Origin: Anaerolineae bacterium
GTDB taxonomy: Bacteria; Chloroflexota; Anaerolineae; Aggregatilineales; Phototrophicaceae
Assembly: GCA_022822545.1 (NCBI GenBank)
Contig: JAJEBE010000040.1
Span: 124,001-188,000 of the forward strand
Direction: 5' to 3'
Length of the DNA: 64,000 nt
Shown: positions 42,386-51,773 of the stretch, piece after piece
Layout: each line of letters starts with the position of its first letter
Position numbering within the stretch: position 1 is the first letter of the stretch
Notes under the pieces: model-generated
What the model was told of the DNA's origin: nothing
Databases searched by the model: none
The model's input: only the letters and a program-made list of their open reading frames with translations
Made by a program: the position numbers and the translations under genes

Positions 42386-43470
42386 AGGTCCTCACTCAAA
42401 AACGCTTTTAATTCCTCCGGGACTTCTTCGCCGCGCAACTCATAAATCTCGGCGGTGGCAGCCATAGCTTCGTTGATGATGTCTTTTTCCAGCGGGACGA
42501 AGAGCGCGGCCGCGCCTACCGCCAGCAGAACCGCCGCAGTCACGGTGCAGAGCGCGACGGACGTGCGGCGAGCGAAGTCGTTGAAGCTGGTGTAATCGGT
42601 CAAGACATAGCGCAAACCGTTGAAGCCGTGCAAGGTGACCAGCACCAGCAGGAAGAGATCGTAAACGCGCCAGACGAAGACGCCGCCGGCAGCATAAGAC
42701 CAGCGATGGAAAACAAATTCGACCGCGCTCGGCACAACGCCGATTGTGCCATTGGTCGCCAAAGTACCGGCGACTTCTTGCGCGGCGGTGATATCAAAGA
42801 CGCCTTGCACGACGTGCATCAGCGCCAGGTGACCGAAAACCAGGGGCAAGATCAAGATGCCGCTGAGGCGCATGAAGCCCCACCAGAAGCGTTCGACCGG
42901 ACTAGCCTGCGGGTATTTGCCGCGCTGAGAGGCGTCGCCCCTGACCAGGCTGAAAAGCGCCGCCAGGACAATCGCCGCGGCCAACACGCCAACGAAGCCG
43001 GCGATGAAAGGAAGTTGCTCGATAATCGAGAAAACCACCACATCCATGATCTTGCTGCCGGCGATGGCTTGCTCGGTGACGTAGAAATCAATGACGTGGG
43101 ATGCCATCCCGAGGAAAACCGGGGCGAGGACCAGCAGCGTCAGGGCGAGTACGACGACCGCCGCTTGCGCTTGATGACGCCAGAGCTCCGGCTTGTAATC
43201 GAAGATGACGATGCGGATGCCATTAAAGGCGTGATAAACCACGGCGAAGACCAAGCCGAATTCGCCCAAGGTGAAGATGGGCGATTGATAAGCGGCGATG
43301 GCTTTGACATAGAGATCGGGATAGAAGACCGCCCATGAGGTGTCGATGACGTGGAGGGCGAGGAAAAGCACGACGCCGACGCCGGTCAGCCGATGCAAAA
43401 CCCAACTCCACTGGCCGATCGCGCCGCGGTAGCGCAATGTTTCTCTCACGGTTAGAACAAGAGACGTCAC
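42382..43470 (-). CDS. Fused succinate dehydrogenase membrane subunits SdhC-SdhD
   Basis: The 362-residue protein starts at a GTG (43470) with AAGGGC upstream. It contains two cytochrome b-type modules. Residues ~15-125 hold QWSWVLHRLTGVGVVLFLALHVIDT and VYHAFNGIRIVIFDY, the SdhC pattern. Residues ~195-335 hold FWWGFMRLSGILILPLVFGHLALMHV and LVTLHGFNGLRYVLTDY, the equivalent SdhD-like pattern. Each has its quinone-site Arg/Ser or His and potential haem His. Together they anchor SdhAB and reduce quinone. Most bacteria encode two separate anchors or a single five-helix SdhC; this one is a tandem fusion ahead of sdhA. Confidence 0.85.
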   Translation of the reverse strand: MTSLVLTVRETLRYRGAIGQWSWVLHRLTGVGVVLFLALHVIDTSWAVFYPDLYVKAIAAYQSPIFTLGEFGLVFAVVYHAFNGIRIVIFDYKPELWRHQAQAAVVVLALTLLVLAPVFLGMASHVIDFYVTEQAIAGSKIMDVVVFSIIEQLPFIAGFVGVLAAAIVLAALFSLVRGDASQRGKYPQASPVERFWWGFMRLSGILILPLVFGHLALMHVVQGVFDITAAQEVAGTLATNGTIGVVPSAVEFVFHRWSYAAGGVFVWRVYDLFLLVLVTLHGFNGLRYVLTDYTSFNDFARRTSVALCTVTAAVLLAVGAAALFVPLEKDIINEAMAATAEIYELRGEEVPEELKAFLSEDL

Positions 43471-43642
43471 AGCTTGCCCTTTCTCAATCGCTTCGGTGTT
43501 TTAAGCTTGACCTCAGACTTGGGCGGACAACGCCGCTAATTATAGCACGGGCGCGCAGCCGCGAAAAGGCAAGCCGGAACGCGCCCGTTGACAGGTTAGC
43601 GATTCTGGGTAAGCTGGATGTGACTGCACCGGGAGGTTGTCG

Positions 43643-45016
43643 ATGAATGATTTCGCTGTCCTGATAGATGGGCTGCATGGCTTCAGTATCGTGCTGGGCT
43701 TGGGTATTGGCTTGGTGGGCGGATTTGTCTTCGCCATGCTTACTTACCGCTTTTACGGGAAGAACTTCCGCAATACCTTCGAGCGGCTTTCGGATGAGAT
43801 GAAGAAGACTTTTGACGGTTTGTCAGCGGAAGCCTTGAATAAGAATCAAGAGCGATTCCTGAATCTGGCAAACGACAAATTCACCCATCAGGCGGAGCGA
43901 CACAACATCGAACTCGAAGGCAAGGAAAAGCAAATTGATACGAGACTCCAGCAAATGAAGGATACACTTGATACAGTGCCCGCCGAACTAGAGAAGAATC
44001 AGCAAAATGTCGGCGACGTTATCGAAAAGTCAACGAAGAATCTCGAAGAATCCAACAAGACCCACCTGACGCGGCTGCAAGAGCGCTCCGACAATCAGAC
44101 GAAGGAGCATATCGCCAAGCTGGACGAGAAGGAACTGCTGATCAACCGGCGACTAACAGATATGGACGAGAAGCTGAGCAAAGTTCAAAAGCTGATTGAC
44201 GAATTTGAAAAAGCGCGTGAGAACAAGCTGGGAGCTCTGGATGATCAACTCAAGAATCTGACGCAGACCACGTCGGAATTGCATCGGGCGCTGGCGGACA
44301 ACCGAGCGCGCGGGCAATGGGGCGAGCGCATTGCGGAAGACTTGCTGAAACTCATGGGATTCGTCGAAGGCATCAATTTCTTTAAGCAAATGACGCTGGC
44401 GTCTGGAGAACGCCCCGACTTCACCATTTCACTGCCGACCGGGATCTACGTACATATGGACGTTAAGTACTCATTCGACAATTACGATATGTATCATAAG
44501 GCGGACAATAATCATGACCGCGCCAAGTATGCTGATGCGTTTGGCCGGAACGTGAAAAATGTTATCAGAGATGTCGCGAACAAAGGCTACATCAATGAAG
44601 AAACCGTTGACTGTGTGGTTCTGCTCATCCCGAATGAACCAGTCTATCGATTCATGCACGAAAAAGATCACAGCATGATGGACTTTGCTATGCAAAATAG
44701 AGTTGTCTTGTGTTCGCCGATGAATTTGTATCCCGTGCTTGCCGTGATCCACCAAGCAGCGCAGAGCCTCGCCTTCGAGAAAAGATCGCAACAAGTGTTC
44801 GCAGTGCTTACCGAAATCAAAACAGAATGGGCAAAGTACACCGATCACATGGACGGCATGGAAAAGAATTTTGCGACGCTAGAGCGAAAGTTCCGCGATC
44901 TGACTGGTGCGCGAACTCGTCAGTTGGATAAGAAGTTCGACAAGATTGACACGATTTTGGACAGCAACGAGTCTGATGCTGACGCAGAAATTTTGTTCCC
45001 ACAACTCCCAGGCTAA
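43643..45016 (+). CDS. rmuC: DNA recombination protein RmuC
   Basis: The ATG at 43643 has GGGAGG six bases upstream and gives 457 residues. An N-terminal membrane anchor (~8-32, GFSIVLGLGIGLVGGFVFAML) is followed by ~180 residues of coiled coil. The RmuC nuclease-like domain follows, with NRARGQWGERIAEDLL near 220, DVKYSFDNYDMY near 275, and CVVLLIPNEPVYRFM near 325. RmuC limits inversions and rearrangements between short inverted repeats. The call is firm; the activity is inferred from the family. Confidence 0.92.
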   Translation: MNDFAVLIDGLHGFSIVLGLGIGLVGGFVFAMLTYRFYGKNFRNTFERLSDEMKKTFDGLSAEALNKNQERFLNLANDKFTHQAERHNIELEGKEKQIDTRLQQMKDTLDTVPAELEKNQQNVGDVIEKSTKNLEESNKTHLTRLQERSDNQTKEHIAKLDEKELLINRRLTDMDEKLSKVQKLIDEFEKARENKLGALDDQLKNLTQTTSELHRALADNRARGQWGERIAEDLLKLMGFVEGINFFKQMTLASGERPDFTISLPTGIYVHMDVKYSFDNYDMYHKADNNHDRAKYADAFGRNVKNVIRDVANKGYINEETVDCVVLLIPNEPVYRFMHEKDHSMMDFAMQNRVVLCSPMNLYPVLAVIHQAAQSLAFEKRSQQVFAVLTEIKTEWAKYTDHMDGMEKNFATLERKFRDLTGARTRQLDKKFDKIDTILDSNESDADAEILFPQLPG

Positions 45017-45021
45017 TCCAC

Positions 45022-46029
45022 CTACTTCAGGACCGCCTGCCGCTCCCCCATCAACTCCATCAGCGTATTCGCGATCAACTCCGGGCTGTGGCGGATGGTA
45101 TCCTGCTTCTGCCAAAGCGCGCGCTTGCCCGACTTGGTATCGGCGACATCGGCTTTGACCGGCGTCACGTTCATCGTCAGGATATTATGCACCTCGTGCA
45201 TCGTCGGCAGCAGCACATCAACCCTCTCCCGCGCGTACAATTCCATCAGCTCCGCGCTCGGCTCGGACGAGTTGAGCACCACATAATTGAGCACGCCAAT
45301 GCCGAGGTAGGAGATGACCTGCCGGACATGATCGGACAGGGTATAACCGTCGGTCTGGCCCGGCTGGGTGGTGGTATTGCAGATGTACACTTTCACGGCT
45401 TGGGAATCGCGAATCGCTTGCGTGATCTCTTTGAAAGCGAGACAAGCGATCACAGTTGTGAATAGACTGCCCGGACCGATCGTGATGAGGTCGGCTTCGC
45501 GCAGGGCATCGAGGCAGGGACCGTAAGCGGTCGCCTCGGGATTCTGCACGAAGATGCGCTTGATCGCGGCTTTGTCCAATTGCCGCACGTTGAATTCCTG
45601 CTCGACGATGGTGCCGTCCACCAGTTCGGCGCAGATATGCGCGTTCTCCTCAGTGACCGGATAGATATTCGCCTGCACATCGAGAAATTCGCTGATCTGC
45701 TCGATGGCGGTGACGAAGCTGTCCGACATTTGCGTCAGGGCGGCGATGAAAAGATTGCCGAAAGCCATGCCATCAAGCTTGGGATCGTCCGGCGCCGTGA
45801 TGCGATGCTGCATGACCCGCGTGAGCAGAGAATCGTCATCGAGAGCCAGCGTGGCCAGGGCATTGCGGATGTCGCCCGGCGCGGGAATCTGAGCGAATTC
45901 GCGGACGATGCCAGTGCTTCGACCGGTGTCGGTGACAGCGATGATGCCAGTTAGACTGCTGGTATGGCGCTGCATGCCTTGCATGACTTGCACCGCGCCC
46001 AAGCCGCCGCCGATGGAAACCACTTTCAT
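45022..46029 (-). CDS. YvcK/CofD-like gluconeogenesis factor family protein
   Basis: The product is 335 residues from the ATG at 46029 (MKVVSIGGGLGAVQVMQGM), with GAGAGG ten bases upstream. An in-frame ATG at 46062 lies six bases after a TATACT and could be a leaderless start adding 11 residues. Family features are the N-terminal SIGGGLG nucleotide loop, the GIIAVTDTGRSTGIVRE segment, APDDPKLDGMAFGNLFIAALTQM, EADLITIGPGSLFTTVIACL and NTTTQPGQTDGYTL. YvcK-type proteins bind UDP-sugars and influence central carbon metabolism and cell shape. A fragment of its 5' end is duplicated near 48851. Confidence 0.88.
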   Translation of the reverse strand: MKVVSIGGGLGAVQVMQGMQRHTSSLTGIIAVTDTGRSTGIVREFAQIPAPGDIRNALATLALDDDSLLTRVMQHRITAPDDPKLDGMAFGNLFIAALTQMSDSFVTAIEQISEFLDVQANIYPVTEENAHICAELVDGTIVEQEFNVRQLDKAAIKRIFVQNPEATAYGPCLDALREADLITIGPGSLFTTVIACLAFKEITQAIRDSQAVKVYICNTTTQPGQTDGYTLSDHVRQVISYLGIGVLNYVVLNSSEPSAELMELYARERVDVLLPTMHEVHNILTMNVTPVKADVADTKSGKRALWQKQDTIRHSPELIANTLMELMGERQAVLK

Positions 46030-46068
46030 CCCGCATTGTCCTCTCGATATGTGGCCAAACATTGTTCT

Positions 46069-46074
46069 AGTATA
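46069..46074 (-). promoter_or_regulatory. Candidate -10 hexamer for the yvcK-like gene
   Basis: On the minus strand TATACT ends six bases before an in-frame ATG at 46062. The same hexamer and ATG spacing survive in the duplicated relic near 48895, which argues that the element was functional when duplicated. Confidence 0.4.
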
Positions 46075-46179
46075 GCCCAGAATCGGTATGGCGATGGCTG
46101 AAACCTGGTCATTGGCAGCCGACCATGGGCGCATCGTTGACAACTCGAATCGGGCGCTGAATCAAGCCGTTCCGCAGCA

Positions 46180-48699
46180 TCAAACTTCAATCGTCGCCAG
46201 TTCCAGTTCGCGCTCGAAGCGTTCATTCGTCCCCGTCAGAATACCGCCCTGGCTGACCTGTGTCTCGAAATCATAAACGATCAGCTTCGCCGTATATGCG
46301 CCGGCCGGCAGGGACTGCGTATCCACGTCATGGATGGCCAGCAGACGCGGCCAGATCGGATGATCATACTGCGCTACTTTTTGGCCGGCTTGGTCAAACA
46401 ATTGAATCGAGAATGCGTAAGGCCTGTCTACCAGACTGGTCCAGGCGAAGTAGAATCGGATCTGCTTCGGCTCAACGTTGAACGAAGCGTTATGCAGATG
46501 CACGCCGCTATCGTATCGAACCTCGAACGCGCTCTCTTCACCTATTGCGCCGCAGGGTATTTCGCGCCTCAAATATAGGTCTAGCGCCGTGTCTTCATCC
46601 TCATGGACGCGTTGGCAAAATTTGAATCGCGCCAATAACCAAGCGAAGTTGCTGTCCGTCCGCTCCGGGATGAAATCATTCCGGTCCTGCACCAGCCATA
46701 TTGCGCTTTGCGCTTCAAGGTCAACCGATCCTGTGCTGCGAATGACCATGTTTCCCGCGTCATCGTTTGAAAGCGCAACAGCTTCAATCTCGGCTAGATC
46801 ATTGTGTCGAAGGTACCGCAGGAAATGGTCGGCGATCTGGGAGGTCGGCGCAAGGATGACCGCCGCGCCATGCCGCTCTGACAAGATCCTATTCTGGCTC
46901 AGGACCTCAGCGAATGTCGCCGCGAAGAAATGCCGCGCGCTTAAGACCTCCGGGCAACTCGCGCGCAGGTCGTCCAAACGGTACACAGATACGTAGCCGT
47001 CTTCAAACGACGCCTGAACCCCGTCGAAGCTCTCCGCGACATCTGCCGATTTAGCATATACGCGATGGAAAACGATGTGGCTGAATCCGTCCGCTTCCAA
47101 TGTCGCCAGCGCAGCGAGGTAGGTGTCTCGATCGGCGGTTTCGCAATGGATTGGGCGATGATTGTACCAAGCATTTAACACATAGTTCGATTTGATGTAG
47201 TCGTAGGCGTCGTCCGGTGTGCGGCTGATAGCGCCTTCGACTTGCGGGTAGCCGCTCAGTATCTGGAAATAGAGGTAGTCTCTGGCGTGGATCCAACGAA
47301 AGGGCAAATTCACGAGCGCAATATCGGATTCGTCTTCTTGCTCCAGCCAATCGAGATAGGCGGTGCGGTCGGCCAAGACATCACCGGCCCAAGTTGGCTC
47401 GACAGTCTCATCGATCGGATAATAATAGTCCAGAGCGACAATTGCGATCAGCGCCAGGACGAAAGCCGGTCGCGCCGCAAATGTTACTCGCTCGCGCAGC
47501 GCCAGGAGACCGAAGCAGGCCGATACCGCCAGCGGCAGCCAGGCCCCTGCCACGAATACGAGCACGCGATAAAATGCTCCAAACACAAAGGGCAACAATT
47601 GGTTCAGGTAGTATTTCGGCAGTATTATGCCGTCGAACGTGGTTCCACTGACCACGAGCGCCGTGTCTAGCGACAACAAGAGGAACAACAGCAGAAGCGC
47701 TGCCCAGGGCAACATTTTCCGCCGGACGCCCCTTGTCAGCAGTCCAATTGCCACAAGCGCCAACGGCGCCAAGCCGAGATAGCGTTTTCTCTTGATGCGC
47801 GCGTCTTCCGGGATTTGAAACACTGTATCAGCAAGCGGACCCACGACCGGATTCTTGCGGTCAATGAAGAAGGACATCACATCAACGCCGGCCGGCGTGG
47901 CGCTAACGTAGTTATTGGCGCGCGCAAGCGCCTCCTGATCCTGCAACATTGGGATGACCCGCCAGGAGCTCGCCAGCGTCAATGTCGCCATCAGCAACAC
48001 AACATGACGCCAAAACGCGCGGTCGCGCCAGCGCGAAACGCCCAAGCCAGTGATGAACAAGACTAAAGTAATCAGGACGCATACGAAGAGATACATTAGC
48101 ATTGCGCTCGTAAAGCCGGCAATTAAGCCAGCGAACAAAACCAGAGCGGTTCGCTTTTCCTTTATGCCGCGGTGAGCGCAATAAATAACCAGCGGTATCG
48201 GCGCGATCCAGATAATGGACGGCCAAGCCGTATGGCCAACCACGAACGGACTGAAGCCAAATATGACAACTCCAAACGACGCGAGCCATTTGTCCTTGAA
48301 CAACCACCACAGATAGACATATGCGGCAAAGGCGTTCGACAAAATAATGAGAAGATAAGCAAGGCTGAAAGCATTGGAGATCGGCATCAAACGGTGTAGC
48401 AGGTTCATTACAAAAACGTACGGGATGTTTATGTGGTGGTAGGTCAGCGATACGCCATCAGGAAAAAATATGAACTCGGTATGATGACGATCCGCCTGTC
48501 CCGCCAGAACTTTTCCGCCGTACCAGACATTCCATAACTCAATATAGACATCATTATTCAACTTCTCCGGCAACCAGAAGACATCCGGCTTGAAGACGTA
48601 TACGATCGTCGGGAAGGTCATCACAATCGTGAGGACTGCGGTGACCATTATGAAGTGAAGATGTCGGCGGAGAGCTTCGAGCATGTTCATTTCGTCCAT
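46180..48699 (-). CDS. Large polytopic membrane protein with C-terminal beta-sandwich (glycosyltransferase-like), copy 1
   Basis: The 839-residue protein has about eleven membrane segments in the first ~480 residues, beginning HLHFIMVTAVLTIVMTFPTIVY. An early loop reads VFWLPEKLNNDVYIELWNVWYGG, and TEFIFFPDGVSLTYH follows. The C-terminal ~330 residues are soluble and end in a beta-sandwich (VHLHNASFNVEPKQIRFYF, AYTAKLIVYDFET). It resembles GT-C/YfhO-type envelope glycosyltransferases, but no catalytic motif can be named with confidence. The gene at 49006-51510 is its tandem paralogue, with near-identical N-terminal segments. Confidence 0.72.
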   Translation of the reverse strand: MDEMNMLEALRRHLHFIMVTAVLTIVMTFPTIVYVFKPDVFWLPEKLNNDVYIELWNVWYGGKVLAGQADRHHTEFIFFPDGVSLTYHHINIPYVFVMNLLHRLMPISNAFSLAYLLIILSNAFAAYVYLWWLFKDKWLASFGVVIFGFSPFVVGHTAWPSIIWIAPIPLVIYCAHRGIKEKRTALVLFAGLIAGFTSAMLMYLFVCVLITLVLFITGLGVSRWRDRAFWRHVVLLMATLTLASSWRVIPMLQDQEALARANNYVSATPAGVDVMSFFIDRKNPVVGPLADTVFQIPEDARIKRKRYLGLAPLALVAIGLLTRGVRRKMLPWAALLLLFLLLSLDTALVVSGTTFDGIILPKYYLNQLLPFVFGAFYRVLVFVAGAWLPLAVSACFGLLALRERVTFAARPAFVLALIAIVALDYYYPIDETVEPTWAGDVLADRTAYLDWLEQEDESDIALVNLPFRWIHARDYLYFQILSGYPQVEGAISRTPDDAYDYIKSNYVLNAWYNHRPIHCETADRDTYLAALATLEADGFSHIVFHRVYAKSADVAESFDGVQASFEDGYVSVYRLDDLRASCPEVLSARHFFAATFAEVLSQNRILSERHGAAVILAPTSQIADHFLRYLRHNDLAEIEAVALSNDDAGNMVIRSTGSVDLEAQSAIWLVQDRNDFIPERTDSNFAWLLARFKFCQRVHEDEDTALDLYLRREIPCGAIGEESAFEVRYDSGVHLHNASFNVEPKQIRFYFAWTSLVDRPYAFSIQLFDQAGQKVAQYDHPIWPRLLAIHDVDTQSLPAGAYTAKLIVYDFETQVSQGGILTGTNERFERELELATIEV

Positions 48700-49005
48700 G
48701 CTGTCCGGAATATAAAATACATTACTAACTGTACTGGCATCTCACTCAATATTCATTCATTGTCAATCCAGTTCGCTATTATCAGTCAAAGGACAGGGTT
48801 AAACTGAACCCGAGCATGGCAACGCAGCGGGTCATAGCGATGTGAAGGGCGCGAGAATCTGAGCGAATTCGTGGTCAAAACATCGCTCCAGTATAGCGCA
48901 GAAAAAATATGACGATGGCTGAAAACAGGGCGCTGGCAGGCGAGAATCTGCGACCGTAGGCTCATCGTAGCCGGCTGGAATTGGACGCTGGGTGAACAAG
49001 CGGTG
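48700..49005 (-). other. Intergenic relic of the tandem duplication
   Basis: This 306-base gap has no intact gene. The part from about 48851 onward repeats the sequence upstream of copy 1. GCGAGAATCTGAGCGAATTC near 48851-48870 matches the yvcK coding sequence near 45881-45900. After an internal deletion, the region around 48873-49005 parallels 46052-46180, including the AGTATAGC element and the GACGATGGCTGAAA stretch. Confidence 0.7.
48851..48905 (-). pseudogene. Fragment of the yvcK 5' end
   Basis: Two blocks match the yvcK 5' region: the coding block near 45881-45905 and the start-codon/promoter block near 46052-46080. About 144 bases between them are missing. It was copied together with the downstream membrane-protein gene. 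Confidence 0.65.
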
Positions 49006-51510
49006 TCAAACTTCAATCGTCGCCAATTCAAACACGCGTTCAAAGCGTTCCGTCGTCGCCGTTGGCACGCCGCTCTGGCTGACTTGTGTCTCGAAATCAT
49101 ATACGATCAACTTCGCCGAGTACGCGCCCGCAGGAAGCGAAGATGTATCGACTTCATGGACCGCCAGCAGATCAGGCCAGATCGGGTGATCATACTGCGA
49201 TACTTTTTGGCCGGCTTGATCAAACAATTGAATCGAGAATGCGTAGCGCCTGTCAGTTTGGTTGGTCCAGGCAAAGTAGAATCGGACCAGGTTCGGCTCA
49301 ACTGTGAACGAAGCGTTTTGCAGACGTACGCCGCTATCGTAACGAACATCGAGCGCGCTCCCTTCGCTCATTGCAGTGCAAGGTATTTCCCGCCTCAAAT
49401 ATATGTCTAGCGTCGTGTTTTCATCCTCATGGACGCGCTGGCAGAATCGAAATCGCTGCAAGAGCCAGGCGTAGTTTGCGTCCGTCCGCGCCGGCATGAA
49501 ATCGTGTCGGTCCTGCATCAGCCACACCGCATTTTCCGCTTCTAGGTCAATCGATGCCGTGCTTCGCATTGCGATGTTTCCCTCTCCATCGCTTGAAAGC
49601 GCCACAACTGTTTTCTTAGCCTGACCATTGTGACGAAGAAATCGTATGAAATGGTCGGCGATTTCGAATGTAGGCGCAAAGATGACCACCGCGCCCTGCC
49701 GCTCTGACAGGATCGAATTCTGGACCAGAGCATCAGCATAAGCCACCGCGAAGAAATGCCGCGCGCTTAATGCGTCCGGACAGCTCGCGCGCAAGTCTTC
49801 CAATCGGTACACCGATACATAGCTGTCTTCATACGACGCCTGAACGCCGTCGAAGCTCTCCGCGACCTGCTTCGCATCCACATGCGCTCGATGAAGAACG
49901 ATGTGGCTGAATCCGTCCGCTTCCAGCGCCGCCAGCGCAGCCAGATAGGCGTCGCGGTCGGCCGTCTCGCAGTGGATAGGGCGGTAGCTGTGCCAGGCAG
50001 CGAGCATGTAGTTCGCCTTGATATAGTCATACGCTTTATCCGTTATGCGGCTGATAGCGCCTTCAGCTTGAGGATAGCCCCTTAGCGTCTGGAAGTAGGA
50101 ATAAACTCGTGAATATGACCAACCAAAGGGCAAATTGACGAGCGCTATCTCGCCTTCTTCCTGCCCAAGCCAATCGAGATACTCGGTCCGACCGTCAAGT
50201 ACATCGTTTGTCCACGTTGGCTTGGAAGACTCATCAATCGGACTGTAGTATTCCAGCGCGACGATTGCGATCAACGCCAGGACGAAACCGGGCCGCGCCA
50301 CTGTAGCAAAGCGCCCGCGCAGCGCCAGGAGGCCGAAGCAGGCCAATACAGCCAGCGGCAACCAGGCGCCGGCCATATAAATGTTCAAGCGAGTGAATGT
50401 AGCAAAAGCAAAGGGCAACAGCCGATTCAGGTAGTGCTTTGGCAGTTTAATACTTTGGAGCCAGACGCCATTGACCGAAAGCTCCAAGCCTAGCGACAAT
50501 ACGACGAAAACCAGCAAAAGCGCCATCCAGGGCAACATTTTACGCCGGTCGCTTTTCTTCAGCAGTCCGATGGCAATCAGCACGAGCGAGACTAAACCGA
50601 GATAACTATTGTCGTTGAGAAAATCGTTGTCATTGATATTTAGAATTGTAGCGGCGAGCGGACCCAACAGCGGATTCTCTTCGTTCACAAAAAAAGAAAT
50701 GACGTCACCGCTCCTAAACACTCTGCTTGGCTCGCTGTAAGGCTCGTCGCGCTGCGCTTCGGCCCGCGTCAAGGGCAGCACGCGCCAGGAAGAAGAAAAC
50801 GCGAGTACCGCAACCAACAACAGAACGTGACCCCAAAACATGCGGTCGCGCCAGCGTGAAGCAGCCAAGCCACAGATGAACAGTCCCAGCGTGATCAGTA
50901 CACATACAAACATGTACATGATGGTCACGCTCGTCAACCCGGCAAATAAGCCGGCGAGAAACACGAGAATGGCGCGCTTTTCCTTGATGCCGCGATGCAC
51001 GCAATATATGACCAGCGGCATCGGCATGATCCAAGCGATTGAAGGCCAGGCCGGGTAGCCGGTTACGAACGGGCTAAAGCCGAAAACTATAGCGCCGAAG
51101 AGCGCGATCCACTTGTCCTTGAAAAGCCATAATAGATAGGCATACGCGGCAAGGGCATTCGAAATTATGATGAGCAAATAAGTCAGGCTGTAGGCGTTTG
51201 ATATAGGCATCAAGGCAACAAGCGCGTTCATCACAATAATGTAGGGGAAGTTCAGCGGTTGATTGATCAGCGACACGCCATCAGGGTAGAAGATCAGGTC
51301 GGTGTAGAAACGATCCGCCCGTCCCGTGAGCACTTGCCCGCCATACCAGACATCCCAGAAGCTGATGAAGACATCCCGATTTGTTTTCTCCGGCAGCCAA
51401 AAGACATCCGGCTTGAAGACGTATACGATCGTCGGGAAGGTCATCACGATCGTGAGGACAGTGGTGACCACTATGAAGTGAAGATGGCGGCGCAGTGTTT
51501 CAAGCATCAT
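49006..51510 (-). CDS. Large polytopic membrane protein with C-terminal beta-sandwich, copy 2
   Basis: I set the start at the ATGATG at 51510 (MMLETLRRHLHFIVV) because copy 1 begins at the equivalent place. The frame extends upstream but that part has no hydrophobic pattern. The 834-residue product parallels copy 1 throughout: VLTIVMTFPTIVYVFKPDVF, then VWYGGQVLTGRADRFYTDLI, KDKWIALFGAIVFGFSPFV, and the C-terminal RLQNASFTVEPNLVRFYFAW and AYSAKLIVYDFETQVSQ. The role is probably transfer of a sugar from a lipid carrier outside the membrane, as in GT-C enzymes. This is inferred from topology only. Confidence 0.72.
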   Translation of the reverse strand: MMLETLRRHLHFIVVTTVLTIVMTFPTIVYVFKPDVFWLPEKTNRDVFISFWDVWYGGQVLTGRADRFYTDLIFYPDGVSLINQPLNFPYIIVMNALVALMPISNAYSLTYLLIIISNALAAYAYLLWLFKDKWIALFGAIVFGFSPFVTGYPAWPSIAWIMPMPLVIYCVHRGIKEKRAILVFLAGLFAGLTSVTIMYMFVCVLITLGLFICGLAASRWRDRMFWGHVLLLVAVLAFSSSWRVLPLTRAEAQRDEPYSEPSRVFRSGDVISFFVNEENPLLGPLAATILNINDNDFLNDNSYLGLVSLVLIAIGLLKKSDRRKMLPWMALLLVFVVLSLGLELSVNGVWLQSIKLPKHYLNRLLPFAFATFTRLNIYMAGAWLPLAVLACFGLLALRGRFATVARPGFVLALIAIVALEYYSPIDESSKPTWTNDVLDGRTEYLDWLGQEEGEIALVNLPFGWSYSRVYSYFQTLRGYPQAEGAISRITDKAYDYIKANYMLAAWHSYRPIHCETADRDAYLAALAALEADGFSHIVLHRAHVDAKQVAESFDGVQASYEDSYVSVYRLEDLRASCPDALSARHFFAVAYADALVQNSILSERQGAVVIFAPTFEIADHFIRFLRHNGQAKKTVVALSSDGEGNIAMRSTASIDLEAENAVWLMQDRHDFMPARTDANYAWLLQRFRFCQRVHEDENTTLDIYLRREIPCTAMSEGSALDVRYDSGVRLQNASFTVEPNLVRFYFAWTNQTDRRYAFSIQLFDQAGQKVSQYDHPIWPDLLAVHEVDTSSLPAGAYSAKLIVYDFETQVSQSGVPTATTERFERVFELATIEV

Positions 51511-51773
51511 GGCATCGTCGATTGTTTTCGCCCCGCAGGATATATAGGCGCGGGCCTGATTGCAATAATACACACTGAGCTTCAAACTTGCTCGCATGTT
51601 TGGATTTACTGGCGGACCGCGACTGAAACTTGTCACAGCAGCGCGTCGGCAGCTTACGCGATCCCGTCCGTGAAGATGACAGCCGAGGGCAATGGCGCCG
51701 CAGCAACTGACAAAATGCGCGAACTGTGCCATGATGATATTTGTCTTCGCCTTCAAAACTGGATGCGTAGTTG

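Noticed and set aside
41134-42411. A 425-codon frame antisense to sdhA
   Set aside because: It is a shadow of a clear sdhA, without domains of its own.
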